From Weissella hellenica (lineage in GTDB: Bacteria; Bacillota; Bacilli; Lactobacillales; Lactobacillaceae): DNA of 64,000 nt. This document shows positions 8,699 to 18,056 of the stretch, in pieces. Where the stretch lies: the NCBI RefSeq assembly GCF_005405545.1, contig NZ_BJEG01000001.1, forward strand, positions 186,001-250,000, read 5' to 3'. How positions within the stretch are numbered: position 1 is the first letter of the stretch; every line of letters starts with the position of its first letter. The notes under the pieces were generated by a model. The model did not search any database. It was not told where the DNA came from and saw only the letters and a program-made list of their open reading frames with translations. A program made the translations under genes and the position numbers.

Positions 8699-9802
8699 AT
8701 GGCTCTTACAGCAGGAATTGTTGGCTTGCCAAACGTCGGTAAATCAACGCTATTTAACGCAATTACTAAAGCAGGGGCAGAAATGGCCAATTACCCATTT
8801 GCTACTATTGAACCAAATGTGGGAATGGTTGAAGTGCCTGATGATCGTTTAGCTCGAATTCAAGAATTAATTCCAGCTGACAAAGTAGTACCAACAACTT
8901 TTGAATTTACTGATATTGCCGGTATTGTAAAAGGGGCCTCACAAGGTGAAGGGCTTGGTAATAAGTTTTTGGAAAATATTCGTCAAGTTAATGCAATTGT
9001 GCATGTTGTACGTGCATTTGATGATGACGACATTACCCATGTTTCGGGTAAAGTTGATCCATTGGATGATATTGAGACAATCAACACAGAACTTGTGTTA
9101 GCTGACCTGGAGTCAATTGACAAGCGCTTTAGCCGCGTTGAAAAGGCTGCTAAGTCTGCAAAGGATAAAGAAGCCATTGCGGAACTAGCGGTTTTGGAGC
9201 AATTAAAGCCAGCTTTGGAAGCTGGTAAGCCAGCGCGCTCAATCGAGTGGGATGATGATGAACAAAAAATCATCCATGATTTGTTCTTGTTAACATCAAA
9301 GCCCGTATTATACGTTGCCAATGTTGCCGAAGATGATATGGCAGATCCCACAACATCTGAGTACTTCCAACAAATTAAGCAATATGCTGATGGGGAAAAT
9401 GCTGATGTTATTGGTATTTCTGCACGTGCTGAAGAAGAAATTGCTGAAATGGATGATGAAGATAAAGCGGAATTTATGGAATTGCAAGGAATTACTGAGC
9501 CTGGATTGAATCGTTTGATCAGAGCAGCCTACCACATGCTTGATCTACGAACATTCTTTACAGCCGGTGGTAAGGAAACACGTGCTTGGACATTCCGTGC
9601 TGGGATGAAGGCGCCACAAGTTGCGGGCGTTATTCATTCGGACTTCGAACGAGGATTTATTCGTGCTGAAACGTTCTCATTTGAAGACCTTGATAAGTAC
9701 GCATCATTGAAGGCAATCAAAGAAGCAGGACGCCGTCGTTCAGAAGGAAAAGAATATGTTGTACAAGACGGTGATATCATCGAATTCTTGTTCAATGTTT
9801 AA
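8699..9802 (+). CDS. ychF: Ribosome-associated ATPase YchF
   Basis: YchF (eukaryotic OLA1) is an Obg-related P-loop NTPase that prefers ATP, binds ribosomes and modulates stress responses. The 367-residue protein has the P-loop GLPNVGKSTLF at 8-18, the switch stretch FTDIAGIVKGAS, the altered G4 motif NVAE (in place of NKxD) that explains ATP preference, a coiled-coil insertion (about 130-200) and a C-terminal TGS domain with HSDFERGFIRAE. The length is standard. It follows DUF951 by 23 bp and precedes a DUF1129 gene by 11 bp. Confidence 0.95.
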   Translation: MALTAGIVGLPNVGKSTLFNAITKAGAEMANYPFATIEPNVGMVEVPDDRLARIQELIPADKVVPTTFEFTDIAGIVKGASQGEGLGNKFLENIRQVNAIVHVVRAFDDDDITHVSGKVDPLDDIETINTELVLADLESIDKRFSRVEKAAKSAKDKEAIAELAVLEQLKPALEAGKPARSIEWDDDEQKIIHDLFLLTSKPVLYVANVAEDDMADPTTSEYFQQIKQYADGENADVIGISARAEEEIAEMDDEDKAEFMELQGITEPGLNRLIRAAYHMLDLRTFFTAGGKETRAWTFRAGMKAPQVAGVIHSDFERGFIRAETFSFEDLDKYASLKAIKEAGRRRSEGKEYVVQDGDIIEFLFNV

Positions 9803-9813
9803 TTGGGGGAACT

Positions 9814-10554
9814 ATGACAGAGTCAAAGGAACAAACACAAGTACAGGATACAAAGCTGACGTTGCCGACAGTGCAAGAACTAGCAACATCTGGATTAACA
9901 AAGCGTAATCAAGAGTTTATCCGTCAAATGGTTATTTTAGCTAATGGTGATGATACCAAAGCGCAATTAATTACTGAAGTGGGGGCTAAGTTATTAACAG
10001 CACAAAAGACTGGTCAAACAGCACGTCAGTTGTACAATTCACCCGCAGAAGCAATGGGCTTGAAGACCGTTGAAGAAAAGCAAGAAGAATCACGTGGCTA
10101 TGCTAGTTATGGTTTTTGGCCCCTAGCAATTGATAATGCGATTGCATTCTTTATGATGTTTAGTTTTATGTTCGGACTAACTTTGCTATTCAGTCATAAT
10201 ACGGCATCAATGGAAGGATCTGGGGGAGCTGCTGGTATTACATCATTAATCTTAACGTCAATTTTGGGTGGTGTATTCTTCTCAGCTGTAACATTAATGA
10301 TTACGCCACGTCGTGATGGTAAGCGTGTATCAATATGGAAGAAAATTTCTGTAACAATTGGTGCATTTGCAATCTGGTTCTTAGCATATCTTGGATTCGC
10401 TTACTTACCACCAATTATCAATCCATTATTACCAGGTTGGGTTTATATTATCTTTGCTGTTTTGGCATTCCTTGGTTTCCGTTACTGGCGTTCAAAGACA
10501 GGTATACGTGGTGGGTTCTTAGGAACAAACAGCACGCAATCACGTTCTAAGTAA
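9814..10554 (+). CDS. DUF1129 family membrane protein
   Basis: The 246-residue protein has a soluble helical N-terminal part (about 1-100, with the LTKRNQEFI stretch usual in DUF1129) and four membrane segments (about 104-128, 143-166, 178-200, 206-226). DUF1129 proteins occur mainly in Lactobacillales and often follow ychF; their role is unknown. GGGGGA lies about 5 nt before the ATG and only 11 bp separate it from ychF, so cotranscription is likely. Nothing in the sequence points to an enzyme active site. Confidence 0.82.
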   Translation: MTESKEQTQVQDTKLTLPTVQELATSGLTKRNQEFIRQMVILANGDDTKAQLITEVGAKLLTAQKTGQTARQLYNSPAEAMGLKTVEEKQEESRGYASYGFWPLAIDNAIAFFMMFSFMFGLTLLFSHNTASMEGSGGAAGITSLILTSILGGVFFSAVTLMITPRRDGKRVSIWKKISVTIGAFAIWFLAYLGFAYLPPIINPLLPGWVYIIFAVLAFLGFRYWRSKTGIRGGFLGTNSTQSRSK

Positions 10555-10587
10555 AAGCTAGTCAAAAGAGACAGTGGGGATAGATTA

Positions 10588-11277
10588 ATGAAAATTTTGA
10601 TTGTTGATGATGATCATGAAATTGCTGAACTACTAGAAATTTACGTTAAAAATGAAGGCTATGAGCCGGTAATTGCTAGCGATGGTAAAGAAGCGATGAC
10701 TAGAATTCGCACAAATCCAGATATTGGATTGATTATTTTAGACATTATGATGCCTGAAATGAGTGGAACCGAAGTTTTGAAAGAAGTTCGTAAAGATAAT
10801 CCAGTACCAATTTTGTTATTGTCTGCCAAATCAGGGGCAATGGACAAAATTCAAGGATTAATTACGGGTGCTGATGATTATGTTACAAAGCCGTTTAATC
10901 CATTAGAAGTGATGGCTCGTGTTCGAGCATTATTGCGCCGTGCGCAAAATGGCTTATCACAGGCAACGCCTGAAGTGTTAGATGTTGGTCCGTTGACAAT
11001 TAATAAAGATAGTCATGAAGTGAAAACTGCAGACGGTATAGATATTAATCTAACGGCACTTGAGTTTGGTATCTTATATTTGTTAGCATCTCATCCTAAT
11101 CGTGTGTTTAGTGCAGATGATATTTTTGAGCGTGTTTGGCAACAAGAATCAGTTGTATCAGCCAAAACAGTGATGGTACACGTGTCACACCTACGTGATA
11201 AACTTGAGGCTGCCACTGGTGGTAATCAAGTTGTTCAAACCGTTTGGGGTGTCGGTTACAAAATTGAAGTACTTTAA
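10588..11277 (+). CDS. OmpR-family response regulator, VanR-like
   Basis: The 229-residue protein has a receiver domain with acidic pocket D7-D8-D9, phosphoacceptor Asp in LIILDIMMPEMSG, and Lys in YVTKPFNP, followed by a winged helix (about 130-227) with VSAKTVMVHVSHLRDK as recognition helix. It belongs to the VanR/YcbL-like branch of OmpR regulators. The kinase partner follows after 18 bp. There is no van resistance gene nearby, so this should not be read as vancomycin resistance; the PAP2 phosphatase downstream hints at an envelope role, which is inference. Confidence 0.85.
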   Translation: MKILIVDDDHEIAELLEIYVKNEGYEPVIASDGKEAMTRIRTNPDIGLIILDIMMPEMSGTEVLKEVRKDNPVPILLLSAKSGAMDKIQGLITGADDYVTKPFNPLEVMARVRALLRRAQNGLSQATPEVLDVGPLTINKDSHEVKTADGIDINLTALEFGILYLLASHPNRVFSADDIFERVWQQESVVSAKTVMVHVSHLRDKLEAATGGNQVVQTVWGVGYKIEVL

Positions 11278-11295
11278 TAAAGAAAGGCAGTGGGG

Positions 11296-12408
11296 ATGAA
11301 ACTAAAAATACTGAGTTGGCTTGAATTAACGGTCAAGGCAGTGGTTTCCGCCCTGCTTTTTGTATGCACGGGACTAGGCATTGTCTTGCTGTTACAACCA
11401 CATTGGCAAAGCCATAATTTATGGACAGAGATTAATATCATTGCACGAAGATTTCCAATAATTGTTAGTATTACGAGTATTGTTTTATTAATACTTTGGT
11501 TATTCTTAGTGCGCCGGTTTTATCAACAAACAAAACTAAATGATTTAACTGTTGCTGTACATAATTTAGTGCCTCAAGTTGGTGATACAAAAAGTCCGGG
11601 TTTAGCCACTGAACATTTTGGCCATCGTTTTCAACCGCTAGTGAATAACATTAATAATGTTTATGAAGCAGCGCAGCAAGCGATTTTAGAAGAGCATGCG
11701 ATTGAACGCTCTAAAGATGAGATGGTTACAAATGTGTCTCATGATTTGCGAACGCCCCTGACATCAATTTTGGGTTATTTGGGGTTGATTATTAATGATA
11801 AGGACCAACAAAAACTCAGCCATGAAGATATTATGAAATATGCGAAAACAGCATATGATAAGTCTGGTCAAATGAAATCGTTGGTAGAAGATTTATTTGA
11901 TTATACGCAAGTGCGGCAAGTTGATTTTAAATTGCATTGGGCACCATTGGATTTGGCGGCTATGTTGCAGCAATTGGCTGTTAATTATGAATTAGAAGCC
12001 AAAGAAAAAAATGTTGTGATATCAGTGGTATCCAAGCCGATGGTTATTGAAATGATGGGTGATCCAGATCGTTTGGCCCGTGTTTTTATGAATTTGATTA
12101 ATAATGCGCTAAAATATGGTGAAGGTGCGACCTTTATTCGATTAACAGCTAAAATTTTGGCTAAAGATAATGAAGTAGAAGTACGCGTGACAAATAATGG
12201 TGCTAAAATTCCAAACGAGTCACTTGAGCGATTATTTGATAGGTTTTACCGAGTTGAAAGTTCCCGTAATGTTAAAACAGGTGGTACTGGACTTGGATTA
12301 GCAATTGTTGATAGTGTGGTTGACGCACATGGTGGCCGTGTCAGAGTTGAATCGGATGATGAAATGACAAGCTTTATTATTAACTTGCCACTGATGTCAG
12401 AAGATTAA
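11296..12408 (+). CDS. Sensor histidine kinase, VanS-like
   Basis: The 370-residue kinase has two N-terminal membrane segments (about 13-35 and 56-75) with a very small external loop, which suggests sensing within the membrane or through a partner. The phosphoacceptor His is in NVSHDLRTPLTS, the N-box in NLINNALKYG and the ATP lid in RFYRVESSRNVKTGGTGLGL. I prefer ATG at 11296 to GTG at 11290 because AAAGG is then 8 nt upstream. It is the partner of the regulator just before it, and a PAP2 phosphatase gene follows after 30 bp in the same direction, possibly in the same operon. Confidence 0.85.
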   Translation: MKLKILSWLELTVKAVVSALLFVCTGLGIVLLLQPHWQSHNLWTEINIIARRFPIIVSITSIVLLILWLFLVRRFYQQTKLNDLTVAVHNLVPQVGDTKSPGLATEHFGHRFQPLVNNINNVYEAAQQAILEEHAIERSKDEMVTNVSHDLRTPLTSILGYLGLIINDKDQQKLSHEDIMKYAKTAYDKSGQMKSLVEDLFDYTQVRQVDFKLHWAPLDLAAMLQQLAVNYELEAKEKNVVISVVSKPMVIEMMGDPDRLARVFMNLINNALKYGEGATFIRLTAKILAKDNEVEVRVTNNGAKIPNESLERLFDRFYRVESSRNVKTGGTGLGLAIVDSVVDAHGGRVRVESDDEMTSFIINLPLMSED

Positions 12409-12438
12409 AACTTATTATAAACTGGAAAGGTTTTAACA

Positions 12439-13134
12439 ATGACAAATAATAAAATAGAATTTAAGGGTGGCCAATTAATTTGGGCAACTATTAGTTTGAT
12501 CCTATTCTTAGCGATGAGTAGCATGGTGATGTCTAATAGTGCCCTCATTAATCATTTTGATGATAGTGTGACACAATGGATTCAGACATCATTTGGGTTG
12601 CCCAAAATGGACTATGCGCACGGGCTATTTAATAGTTGGATGACGTTTAGCGCTACGTATGGTGATGCCAAAACCATGGTGGTTATTACCTTTATTGTAG
12701 CGATTATATTGTTTATAAGACGCTACCATATTTTATCATTATGGTATTTGGCAGTTGTTGGTACAGGTGGTCTATTGGGGATCATGATGAAAAATGTGAT
12801 TGAACGGCCACGACCACACGGTCATTTAGCAATCGACGATGGTTTTTCATTTCCCAGCGGGCACGCGGTTAGTGTAACATTGGTATGCTTAGCATTAGTG
12901 TTAATTTTCATACCAATGTTAAAGAAATCTTGGGCAAAAATCACGGCGTATATAATTGTTTTACTATTTTGGTTTAGCGTTTTGTTTTCAAGAATATACT
13001 TCAGTGCACATCATCTAACGGATGTATTGAGTGGTGTGGTCTTAGGTGTTTTTTGGATCTGTATTGCTATGGCTGTTTATGGCATGGTTAGCGGTTGGCT
13101 AAAAACAGTTATTTTTAAAAAATCAAAAATATAA
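12439..13134 (+). CDS. PAP2-family membrane phosphatase
   Basis: The 231-residue protein has six membrane segments and the three-part phosphatidic acid phosphatase signature: KNVIERPRP (motif 1), PSGHA (motif 2) and SRIYFSAHHLTDVLSG (motif 3, with the catalytic His). Such enzymes dephosphorylate undecaprenyl diphosphate or phosphatidylglycerol phosphate on the outer face of the membrane. An undecaprenyl-PP phosphatase or lipid phosphatase role fits; the exact lipid cannot be told. It follows the VanRS-like pair by 30 bp and ends at a strong terminator. Confidence 0.88.
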   Translation: MTNNKIEFKGGQLIWATISLILFLAMSSMVMSNSALINHFDDSVTQWIQTSFGLPKMDYAHGLFNSWMTFSATYGDAKTMVVITFIVAIILFIRRYHILSLWYLAVVGTGGLLGIMMKNVIERPRPHGHLAIDDGFSFPSGHAVSVTLVCLALVLIFIPMLKKSWAKITAYIIVLLFWFSVLFSRIYFSAHHLTDVLSGVVLGVFWICIAMAVYGMVSGWLKTVIFKKSKI

Positions 13135-13145
13135 GCTAAAAATGG

Positions 13146-13196
13146 AAAAATCCTGTCAATATAACATCTCTGTGTGTTGTATTGACGGGATTTTTT
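13146..13196 (+). terminator. Terminator after the PAP2 gene
   Basis: A 21-bp stem with two G-U pairs (13146-13166 with 13175-13195), a short loop and six T. An A tract on the left arm could also stop the convergent DUF1836 transcript. Confidence 0.88.
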
Positions 13197-13256
13197 GTCG
13201 CTATAAAAAAATAGGAAATAAAAAACGCTTACCAATATGCGGGAAGCGTTAAAAAA

Positions 13257-13775
13257 TTATTTTGTTGTTGGTACTTCTTTGATAGGGTGTTTTTGTTGTA
13301 GTAAGGCGAGTGATTTTTCAGCCTCAAGCTTGTGGAAGAGAACGCTAGCAGCTGATTGCATTAATTGCGTTTCTATAGATGCGCCCTCACTAGGAATATT
13401 AGTAGGGTTTTTGAAGTAACCCAATAGTGTATCGACAAAAGAATTAAAAGCATTTTTAGGATAGTCATTAGCTGTTATTTGGTCAATAGCAGCACGGATT
13501 TGATCTAGTGAAAAAATTGGCTTTAATAATGAAATGATTAAAATATCCGCAATTTGAAGTGTTTGATAACGCTTTTTTACGGGAGCAATAATCATCTTCT
13601 TTTTAACGTAATTATTAATCATTGTTGAAGTAACCGTTGGTAATTCTAGCGGTGTTAAAACGGCATTGATATATTCAACTACTTGATCCATATAAAGATC
13701 AAAATTAGGTAAATCATCCCAATGAGGAAAAAGAATATCTTCAAAGTTATTTTTTTGTAGATTGTTTTCAGTCAC
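13257..13775 (-). CDS. DUF1836 domain protein, putative HTH regulator
   Basis: The 172-residue protein matches DUF1836, a Firmicutes family with a MerR-like winged helix. The likely HTH region is around TSTMINNYVKKKMIIAP, followed by the QIADILIISLLKPIFSLDQI stretch seen in the family. I start it at a GTG (13775) because GAAGG lies 8 nt upstream and the first in-frame ATG (13826) sits on top of an extended -10 box, so it should not be transcribed. The target genes are unknown; the divergent MFS gene starts 200 bp away. Confidence 0.75.
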   Translation of the reverse strand: MTENNLQKNNFEDILFPHWDDLPNFDLYMDQVVEYINAVLTPLELPTVTSTMINNYVKKKMIIAPVKKRYQTLQIADILIISLLKPIFSLDQIRAAIDQITANDYPKNAFNSFVDTLLGYFKNPTNIPSEGASIETQLMQSAASVLFHKLEAEKSLALLQQKHPIKEVPTTK

Positions 13776-13814
13776 TTTAGTCACCTTCAATTCATTATTT
13801 GCTGTATAAGCATC

Positions 13815-13823
13815 ATTATAACA
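13815..13823 (-). promoter_or_regulatory. Extended -10 promoter of the DUF1836 gene
   Basis: On the reverse strand TGTTATAAT forms an extended -10 element (TATAAT at 13820-13815). Its position implies a start of transcription near 13808, downstream of the first in-frame ATG, which supports the GTG start at 13775. No good -35 was seen. Confidence 0.6.
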
Positions 13824-13972
13824 CATCTAGACTATAAAACTAAATAATGCGATAGTATAAACTACTATATCATTGTTTTGCAAATGTAATCGTAACATCG
13901 ATTAGGACAAGGAGAACTGCCTTGTGGTAGTATGGAAACAATTTGATTTTTGAGTATAGGAGGTAAATTGGT

Positions 13973-15199
13973 ATGCAAGAATTTATGGCATTGAATCGTA
14001 ATTTAAAGTTAAGGACGTTAACGGTTTTTTTAACGGTCTTATTAGGTAGTTCGATTGGGCCAAACATGACAATTTATTATGTGCAATATTTTGGAGCTTT
14101 TATTTCAGGCCTTTTATTGATGATTGTATCCGTAGCGGGTTTTATAGCCGGCTTGTATGGTGGGCATTTGTCTGATGTATGGGGTCGAAAAAGGGCCATG
14201 TTAACGGGATCAGCATTGATTATCATCGGATATGGGCTCGCGATGTTTATGAATGCGCCTTGGTATACAAATCCGTATATCACATTTGTGGGCTTTTTAT
14301 TAGCATCAGTTGGTGCTTCATTTGCAGATCCTGCAGAACAGGCAATGATGATTGATGCTTCTACAATTGCTAATCGAAAATTTGTTTATGCGTTGATTTA
14401 CTGGGTGCTTAACATTGGTGTTATGATTGGTGCTGCAATTGGTGGATGGTTCTTTAGAGATTACTTATTTGAATTATTAATGGGATCAGTGATGGTTGGT
14501 TTTATTAATGCATTGATTATTAAATTTGGTATGGCAGAAACTTTAGATATGACCCATATCCAATCTAATTCGTCTGTGTGGAGTGCCGTCAAATCATATG
14601 GACAAGTTTTATCTGATAAACGCTATGTATTATTTATGTTTGGGTCAATTTTTTCGGTAGTGATTTACACACAACCTGATTTTTATTTGGCAGCGCATTT
14701 AACGAAATCATTTAATGATTATACTTTTATGGGTATTCATTTTTATGGGCAACGTATGCTGTCATTTATGCTAGTTATTAATACAATTTTAATTGTATTA
14801 GTAATGAATTATATTAATCGTTTTACAAATAGATGGGCATTACGTCGAAGCTTTGCATTGGGTACTTTTTTACAAGGATTTGGTTTTGCGATGTCATTCT
14901 TATTGCATGATTTTTGGCCATTAATTATGGTGACATTTGTCTTTACGCTAGGCGAGATTATAAATGTGCCATCAAGCCAAACAATGCGTGCCGATATGAT
15001 GAATCCAGCTAAAATTGGGGCTTATTCGGGTGCATTTGCCGCTACACGGCCGGTTGGTAACATTGTTGCTGGTTCAATGGTGTCGCTATCTCAGTTTACT
15101 AATGACTTGGGAATGGCTGGTGCATTGATGGTTGGGACATTTATTGCAATTGTCACGATTATGAAAGCTTCTAAGATGCCAGCACGGTTTGACGATTAA
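13973..15199 (+). CDS. MFS transporter, multidrug-type
   Basis: The 408-residue protein has 12 predicted membrane segments. The MFS loop 2-3 signature appears as GGHLSDVWGRKRAM (about 61-74). A second region, PSSQTMRADMMNPAKIGAYS, resembles the loop typical of bacterial drug/H+ antiporters of this size. AGGAGGT precedes the ATG. The substrate is unknown; export of a small molecule with proton antiport is the family's usual job. It is a single gene, divergent from the DUF1836 regulator, which might control it. Confidence 0.82.
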   Translation: MQEFMALNRNLKLRTLTVFLTVLLGSSIGPNMTIYYVQYFGAFISGLLLMIVSVAGFIAGLYGGHLSDVWGRKRAMLTGSALIIIGYGLAMFMNAPWYTNPYITFVGFLLASVGASFADPAEQAMMIDASTIANRKFVYALIYWVLNIGVMIGAAIGGWFFRDYLFELLMGSVMVGFINALIIKFGMAETLDMTHIQSNSSVWSAVKSYGQVLSDKRYVLFMFGSIFSVVIYTQPDFYLAAHLTKSFNDYTFMGIHFYGQRMLSFMLVINTILIVLVMNYINRFTNRWALRRSFALGTFLQGFGFAMSFLLHDFWPLIMVTFVFTLGEIINVPSSQTMRADMMNPAKIGAYSGAFAATRPVGNIVAGSMVSLSQFTNDLGMAGALMVGTFIAIVTIMKASKMPARFDD

Positions 15200-15273
15200 T
15201 GGTACAAGAATAAGCATTATTAAAAACAGTAAATGACCAACATTGGAGGTGATTTACTGTTTTTTATGTAAAA

Positions 15274-15306
15274 CAAAAAAGCCAACAAGCGTAATCGCTC
15301 ATTGAC
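15274..15306 (-). terminator. Terminator of the left tRNA-Tyr/Gln operon
   Basis: Reverse-strand hairpin with stem halves at 15281-15291 and 15296-15306 around an ATTA-type tetraloop, followed by a U run. The same structure ends the right copy. Confidence 0.85.
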
Positions 15307-15316
15307 TCTTTGTTAG

Positions 15317-15389
15317 CTGGGATAGCTGGATTCGAACCAGCGAATACACGGTACCAAAAACCGATGCCTTACCACTTGGCCATATCCCA
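15317..15389 (-). tRNA. tRNA-Gln (TTG), left copy
   Basis: The cloverleaf can be folded by eye: a 7-bp acceptor stem (TGGGATA with TATCCCA), the anticodon loop TTTTGGT giving UUG, and the T-loop GGTTCGAATCC. Discriminator G73 is typical of tRNA-Gln; the CCA tail is not encoded. It is identical to the right-hand copy and is the second gene of a tRNA-Tyr/tRNA-Gln transcript. Confidence 0.96.
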
Positions 15390-15398
15390 ATGATGAAA

Positions 15399-15481
15399 TG
15401 GGGGCTATAGGATTCGAACCTATGAACCCGAAGGAATGGATTTACAGTCCACCGCGTTTAACCAGACTTCGCTAAACCCCC
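15399..15481 (-). tRNA. tRNA-Tyr (GTA), left copy
   Basis: An 83-nt class II tRNA with a long variable arm. The acceptor GGGGGTT pairs with AGCCCCC, the anticodon loop is CTGTAAA (GUA), and the T-arm is TAGGTTCGAATCCTA. Its D-loop has two T where the right copy has C. It is transcribed leftward, first in its operon. Confidence 0.96.
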
Positions 15482-15522
15482 ATATATTTAAGTAATACTT
15501 AGTATCACCTCAACGAATATAT

Positions 15523-15551
15523 ACTATACAGAATTATTATTTATTTGTCAA
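15523..15551 (-). promoter_or_regulatory. Promoter of the left tRNA-Tyr/Gln operon
   Basis: On the reverse strand a consensus -35 TTGACA (15551-15546), a 17-nt spacer and -10 TATAGT (15528-15523) lie about 42 bp before tRNA-Tyr. The -35 hexamer is inside the last codons of the metallophosphoesterase gene. Confidence 0.88.
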
Positions 15552-16364
15552 CACTATTTGAATAAGTTTATTTACCCAACTTTGATAAAAGTTATCGGCA
15601 GCCCATTCTTTTAGATGATGACGATTATAACCAACGCTAGCATTATAGTATGTTAGCTCTTTTTTTTGGCGGGGAGGAACTGTTATATGAACATGACCGT
15701 AAAATATATGTTGCACATTAGGATATTCAGCAAGTAATAGGCCTGTTTTTTTTGACCCCAAGACACCATTAACCATCGCCCACCGTGAACTGGGGTCAGG
15801 ATAGTATAGCTCATCATTAATAGGTGAAAAATGTGTAAAAAAAACGACCTGTTTATTGGCATTTAGCGCATCATCTAGTAATTGGTGCATCTGGGCGTGT
15901 CCTAAGGCCATGCGCTCAATATCACTAATGGGTTGATCAATGACCCGATCATAATAAAATCCAGAACGGAAGCGGACGATTGCGGCGGGATCAAGTAGGG
16001 GTGTAAAACTATAATCGTACCAACCGTTATGACCAATGATGCGCCAATTAGAATTGGGGATATCAATATATTGATTATGTAAGTAGAGTGGATCTAGATC
16101 AGTTTCTAATTCATTAAATGAAATATTACGGCCCATATCATGATTGCCTGCAATAAATAGCACCTTGGTTTGCTGGCCAAGCGCATTTTGTAAATCATGG
16201 ACGTAATGTAATGATTTCTCAAAGTCGTTGAATAAATCGCCAGCAATTAAATAATAATCGGGTTGTAGTTGATGCAATGTTGTTGCTTGTTGATGTAATG
16301 ACTGGGCAACATCTTGTTTATTAACGTCAAAGTGATTATCACTGGACACGATAATTTTAGTCAT
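15537..16364 (-). CDS. Metallophosphoesterase (TIGR03729-like)
   Basis: The 275-residue protein has all five calcineurin-like metal-binding blocks in order: SSDNHFD, AGDLFND, AGNHDMGRN, FFTHFSP and FYGHVHI. It should be a cytosolic two-metal phosphoesterase; related LAB proteins are annotated only as putative phosphoesterases, so the substrate is unknown. A GGGG-rich ribosome site precedes the ATG. It lies between the inverted tRNA repeats, divergent from the peptide transporter. Its 3' end contains the -35 box of the left tRNA operon. Confidence 0.88.
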   Translation of the reverse strand: MTKIIVSSDNHFDVNKQDVAQSLHQQATTLHQLQPDYYLIAGDLFNDFEKSLHYVHDLQNALGQQTKVLFIAGNHDMGRNISFNELETDLDPLYLHNQYIDIPNSNWRIIGHNGWYDYSFTPLLDPAAIVRFRSGFYYDRVIDQPISDIERMALGHAQMHQLLDDALNANKQVVFFTHFSPINDELYYPDPSSRWAMVNGVLGSKKTGLLLAEYPNVQHIFYGHVHITVPPRQKKELTYYNASVGYNRHHLKEWAADNFYQSWVNKLIQIVLTNK

Positions 16365-16540
16365 GTTACTACTCCCCTCTTTTTTTCACACAATATCATA
16401 ATCTTATTATAACAAAAGGGGCAAAAAGTTAATGTAAAATGAAAACATCCTTGTCGAAAGTTACATTTGCGAGTAAAATTTAACAAGTGACATTAGATTG
16501 TCTAGAGTAGAAAACAGAATTTGAATAAGGAGCTTTTTTC

Positions 16541-17986
16541 ATGCAAACGGAAAAGAAATTCCTGGGACAACCATACGGTCTAAAAACATTATTTATGACC
16601 GAAATGTGGGAACGTTTCAGTTACTATGGTATGAAAGCCATCTTGTTATATTACATGTGGCACTTAATTAGTACTGGTGATTTAAATATTACTAAGGCTA
16701 CAGCGGCCTCAATTATGGCTATTTACGCATCAATGGTGTATCTATCAGGAGTAGTTGGTGGTTTCATCGCTGATCGTATATTAGGACAACGACGAACAGT
16801 ATTTTGGGGTGGGGTATTGATCATGTTTGGTCATATTGCACTAGCGTTGCCATTTGGGGCCTCTGCAATGTTTGTCTCAATGGTATTAATTGTTCTTGGA
16901 ACTGGATTATTGAAGCCAAATGTTTCATCAATGGTTGGTTCATTATATGATGACAATGATACATCACGTGATTCAGGATTCTCAATTTTTGTGTTCGGGA
17001 TTAACTTAGGTTCATTTATTTCGCCATTATTAGTTGGTTGGACACAAGAAAATATTGGCTTCCATGCGGGATTCTCATTGGCAGCTATTGGTATGTTCTT
17101 TGGATTGGTACAATATCATTTCGGTGGTAAGCACCTTCATGAAGATTCAAACTATGCGCCAGATCCATTACAAGAAGAAGAAGTTAAGCCTTTGGTTGTA
17201 AAGACTGTACTAGGTATTATTTTCTTCATTCTAGTTGTTATTTTGATGAACTTGATGGGTTGGAATAGTTTGCAAAACTATATTAACTTGCTAACAATTG
17301 TCGCAATTTTGTTGCCAGTATCATATTTTGTGATCATGACAACTTCAGCTAAGGTAACAAAGGAAGAACGCTCACGGGTATTTTCATATATTCCATTATT
17401 CTTAGCCGCAGTATTATTCTGGGCCATTGAAGAACAGGGATCAATTGTTTTGGCAACATTCGCTGCTGAGCGAGTAGATACATCATGGTTCCCAGCATCA
17501 TGGTTCCAATCATTAAATCCATTATTTATTATGCTATACACACCATTCTTTGCCTGGTTGTGGGTTAAGTGGCAAAAGAATCAACCATCTTCACCAATGA
17601 AGTTCGCAGTTGGTTTGATGTTTGCTGGTGCGTCATTCTTATTGATGGCAATACCTGGTACTTTGTTTGGCACTGATGGTCATGTTTCACCATTATGGTT
17701 AGTTGGTTCATGGGCTCTGGTTATTATTGGAGAGATGTTGATATCGCCAGTTGGTTTGTCAGTAACGACTAAACTAGCACCAAAAGCATTTATGTCACAA
17801 ATGATGTCAATGTGGTTCTTGGCATCTTCAGCTGGATCAGCATTGAACGCACAGTTAGTTACTTTGTATTCAGCAGATAATGAAGTTGCTTACTTTACAT
17901 GGTTTGGACTAGCTTCGGGTGTACTTGGTATTCTATTGATTTTCTTAGTACCACGTATTAAGCGATTGATGGCTGGTGTACAATAG
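16541..17986 (+). CDS. dtpT: Proton-dependent di/tripeptide transporter (POT family)
   Basis: The 481-residue transporter imports di- and tripeptides with protons. The POT signature [19 protein letters not shown] (about 19-37) contains the ExxERFxYY motif whose residues couple protons. [13 protein letters not shown] and the late stretch with [13 protein letters not shown] are also typical. About 14 membrane segments are expected. Codon use suggests good expression. AAGGAGC lies 10 nt before the ATG. It is the second gene inside the tRNA-flanked segment and ends in a strong hairpin. The dtpT symbol is used by analogy to lactococcal DtpT. Confidence 0.92.
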   Translation: MQTEKKFLGQPYGLKTLFMTEMWERFSYYGMKAILLYYMWHLISTGDLNITKATAASIMAIYASMVYLSGVVGGFIADRILGQRRTVFWGGVLIMFGHIALALPFGASAMFVSMVLIVLGTGLLKPNVSSMVGSLYDDNDTSRDSGFSIFVFGINLGSFISPLLVGWTQENIGFHAGFSLAAIGMFFGLVQYHFGGKHLHEDSNYAPDPLQEEEVKPLVVKTVLGIIFFILVVILMNLMGWNSLQNYINLLTIVAILLPVSYFVIMTTSAKVTKEERSRVFSYIPLFLAAVLFWAIEEQGSIVLATFAAERVDTSWFPASWFQSLNPLFIMLYTPFFAWLWVKWQKNQPSSPMKFAVGLMFAGASFLLMAIPGTLFGTDGHVSPLWLVGSWALVIIGEMLISPVGLSVTTKLAPKAFMSQMMSMWFLASSAGSALNAQLVTLYSADNEVAYFTWFGLASGVLGILLIFLVPRIKRLMAGVQ

Positions 17987-17998
17987 ACAAAAACTTTT

Positions 17999-18032
17999 AA
18001 ACAGCGTATACACTTGTATACGCTGTTTTTTA
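17999..18032 (+). terminator. Terminator after the peptide transporter
   Basis: AACAGCGTATAC and GTATACGCTGTT form a perfect 12-bp stem with an ACTT loop followed by a T run. Confidence 0.92.
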
Positions 18033-18056
18033 ATTTTAAGTTTTTTCAAAAAAAGC

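Larger units (their letters stand above)
15269..15487. repeat. Inverted repeat, left copy (tRNA-Gln, tRNA-Tyr and terminator)
   Basis: About 219 bp are repeated in inverted orientation at 18121-18340. The copies differ only at a one-base length change in an A/T tract, two bases in the trailer and two bases in the tRNA-Tyr D-loop. The identity stops within 6 bp of the tRNA-Tyr 5' end, so the promoters are not part of the repeat. Confidence 0.95.

Noticed and set aside
10588..12408. VanRS-like pair as a vancomycin resistance locus
   Set aside because: No vanH, vanA/B-type ligase or vanX gene is nearby. Similarity is to the regulator family only.
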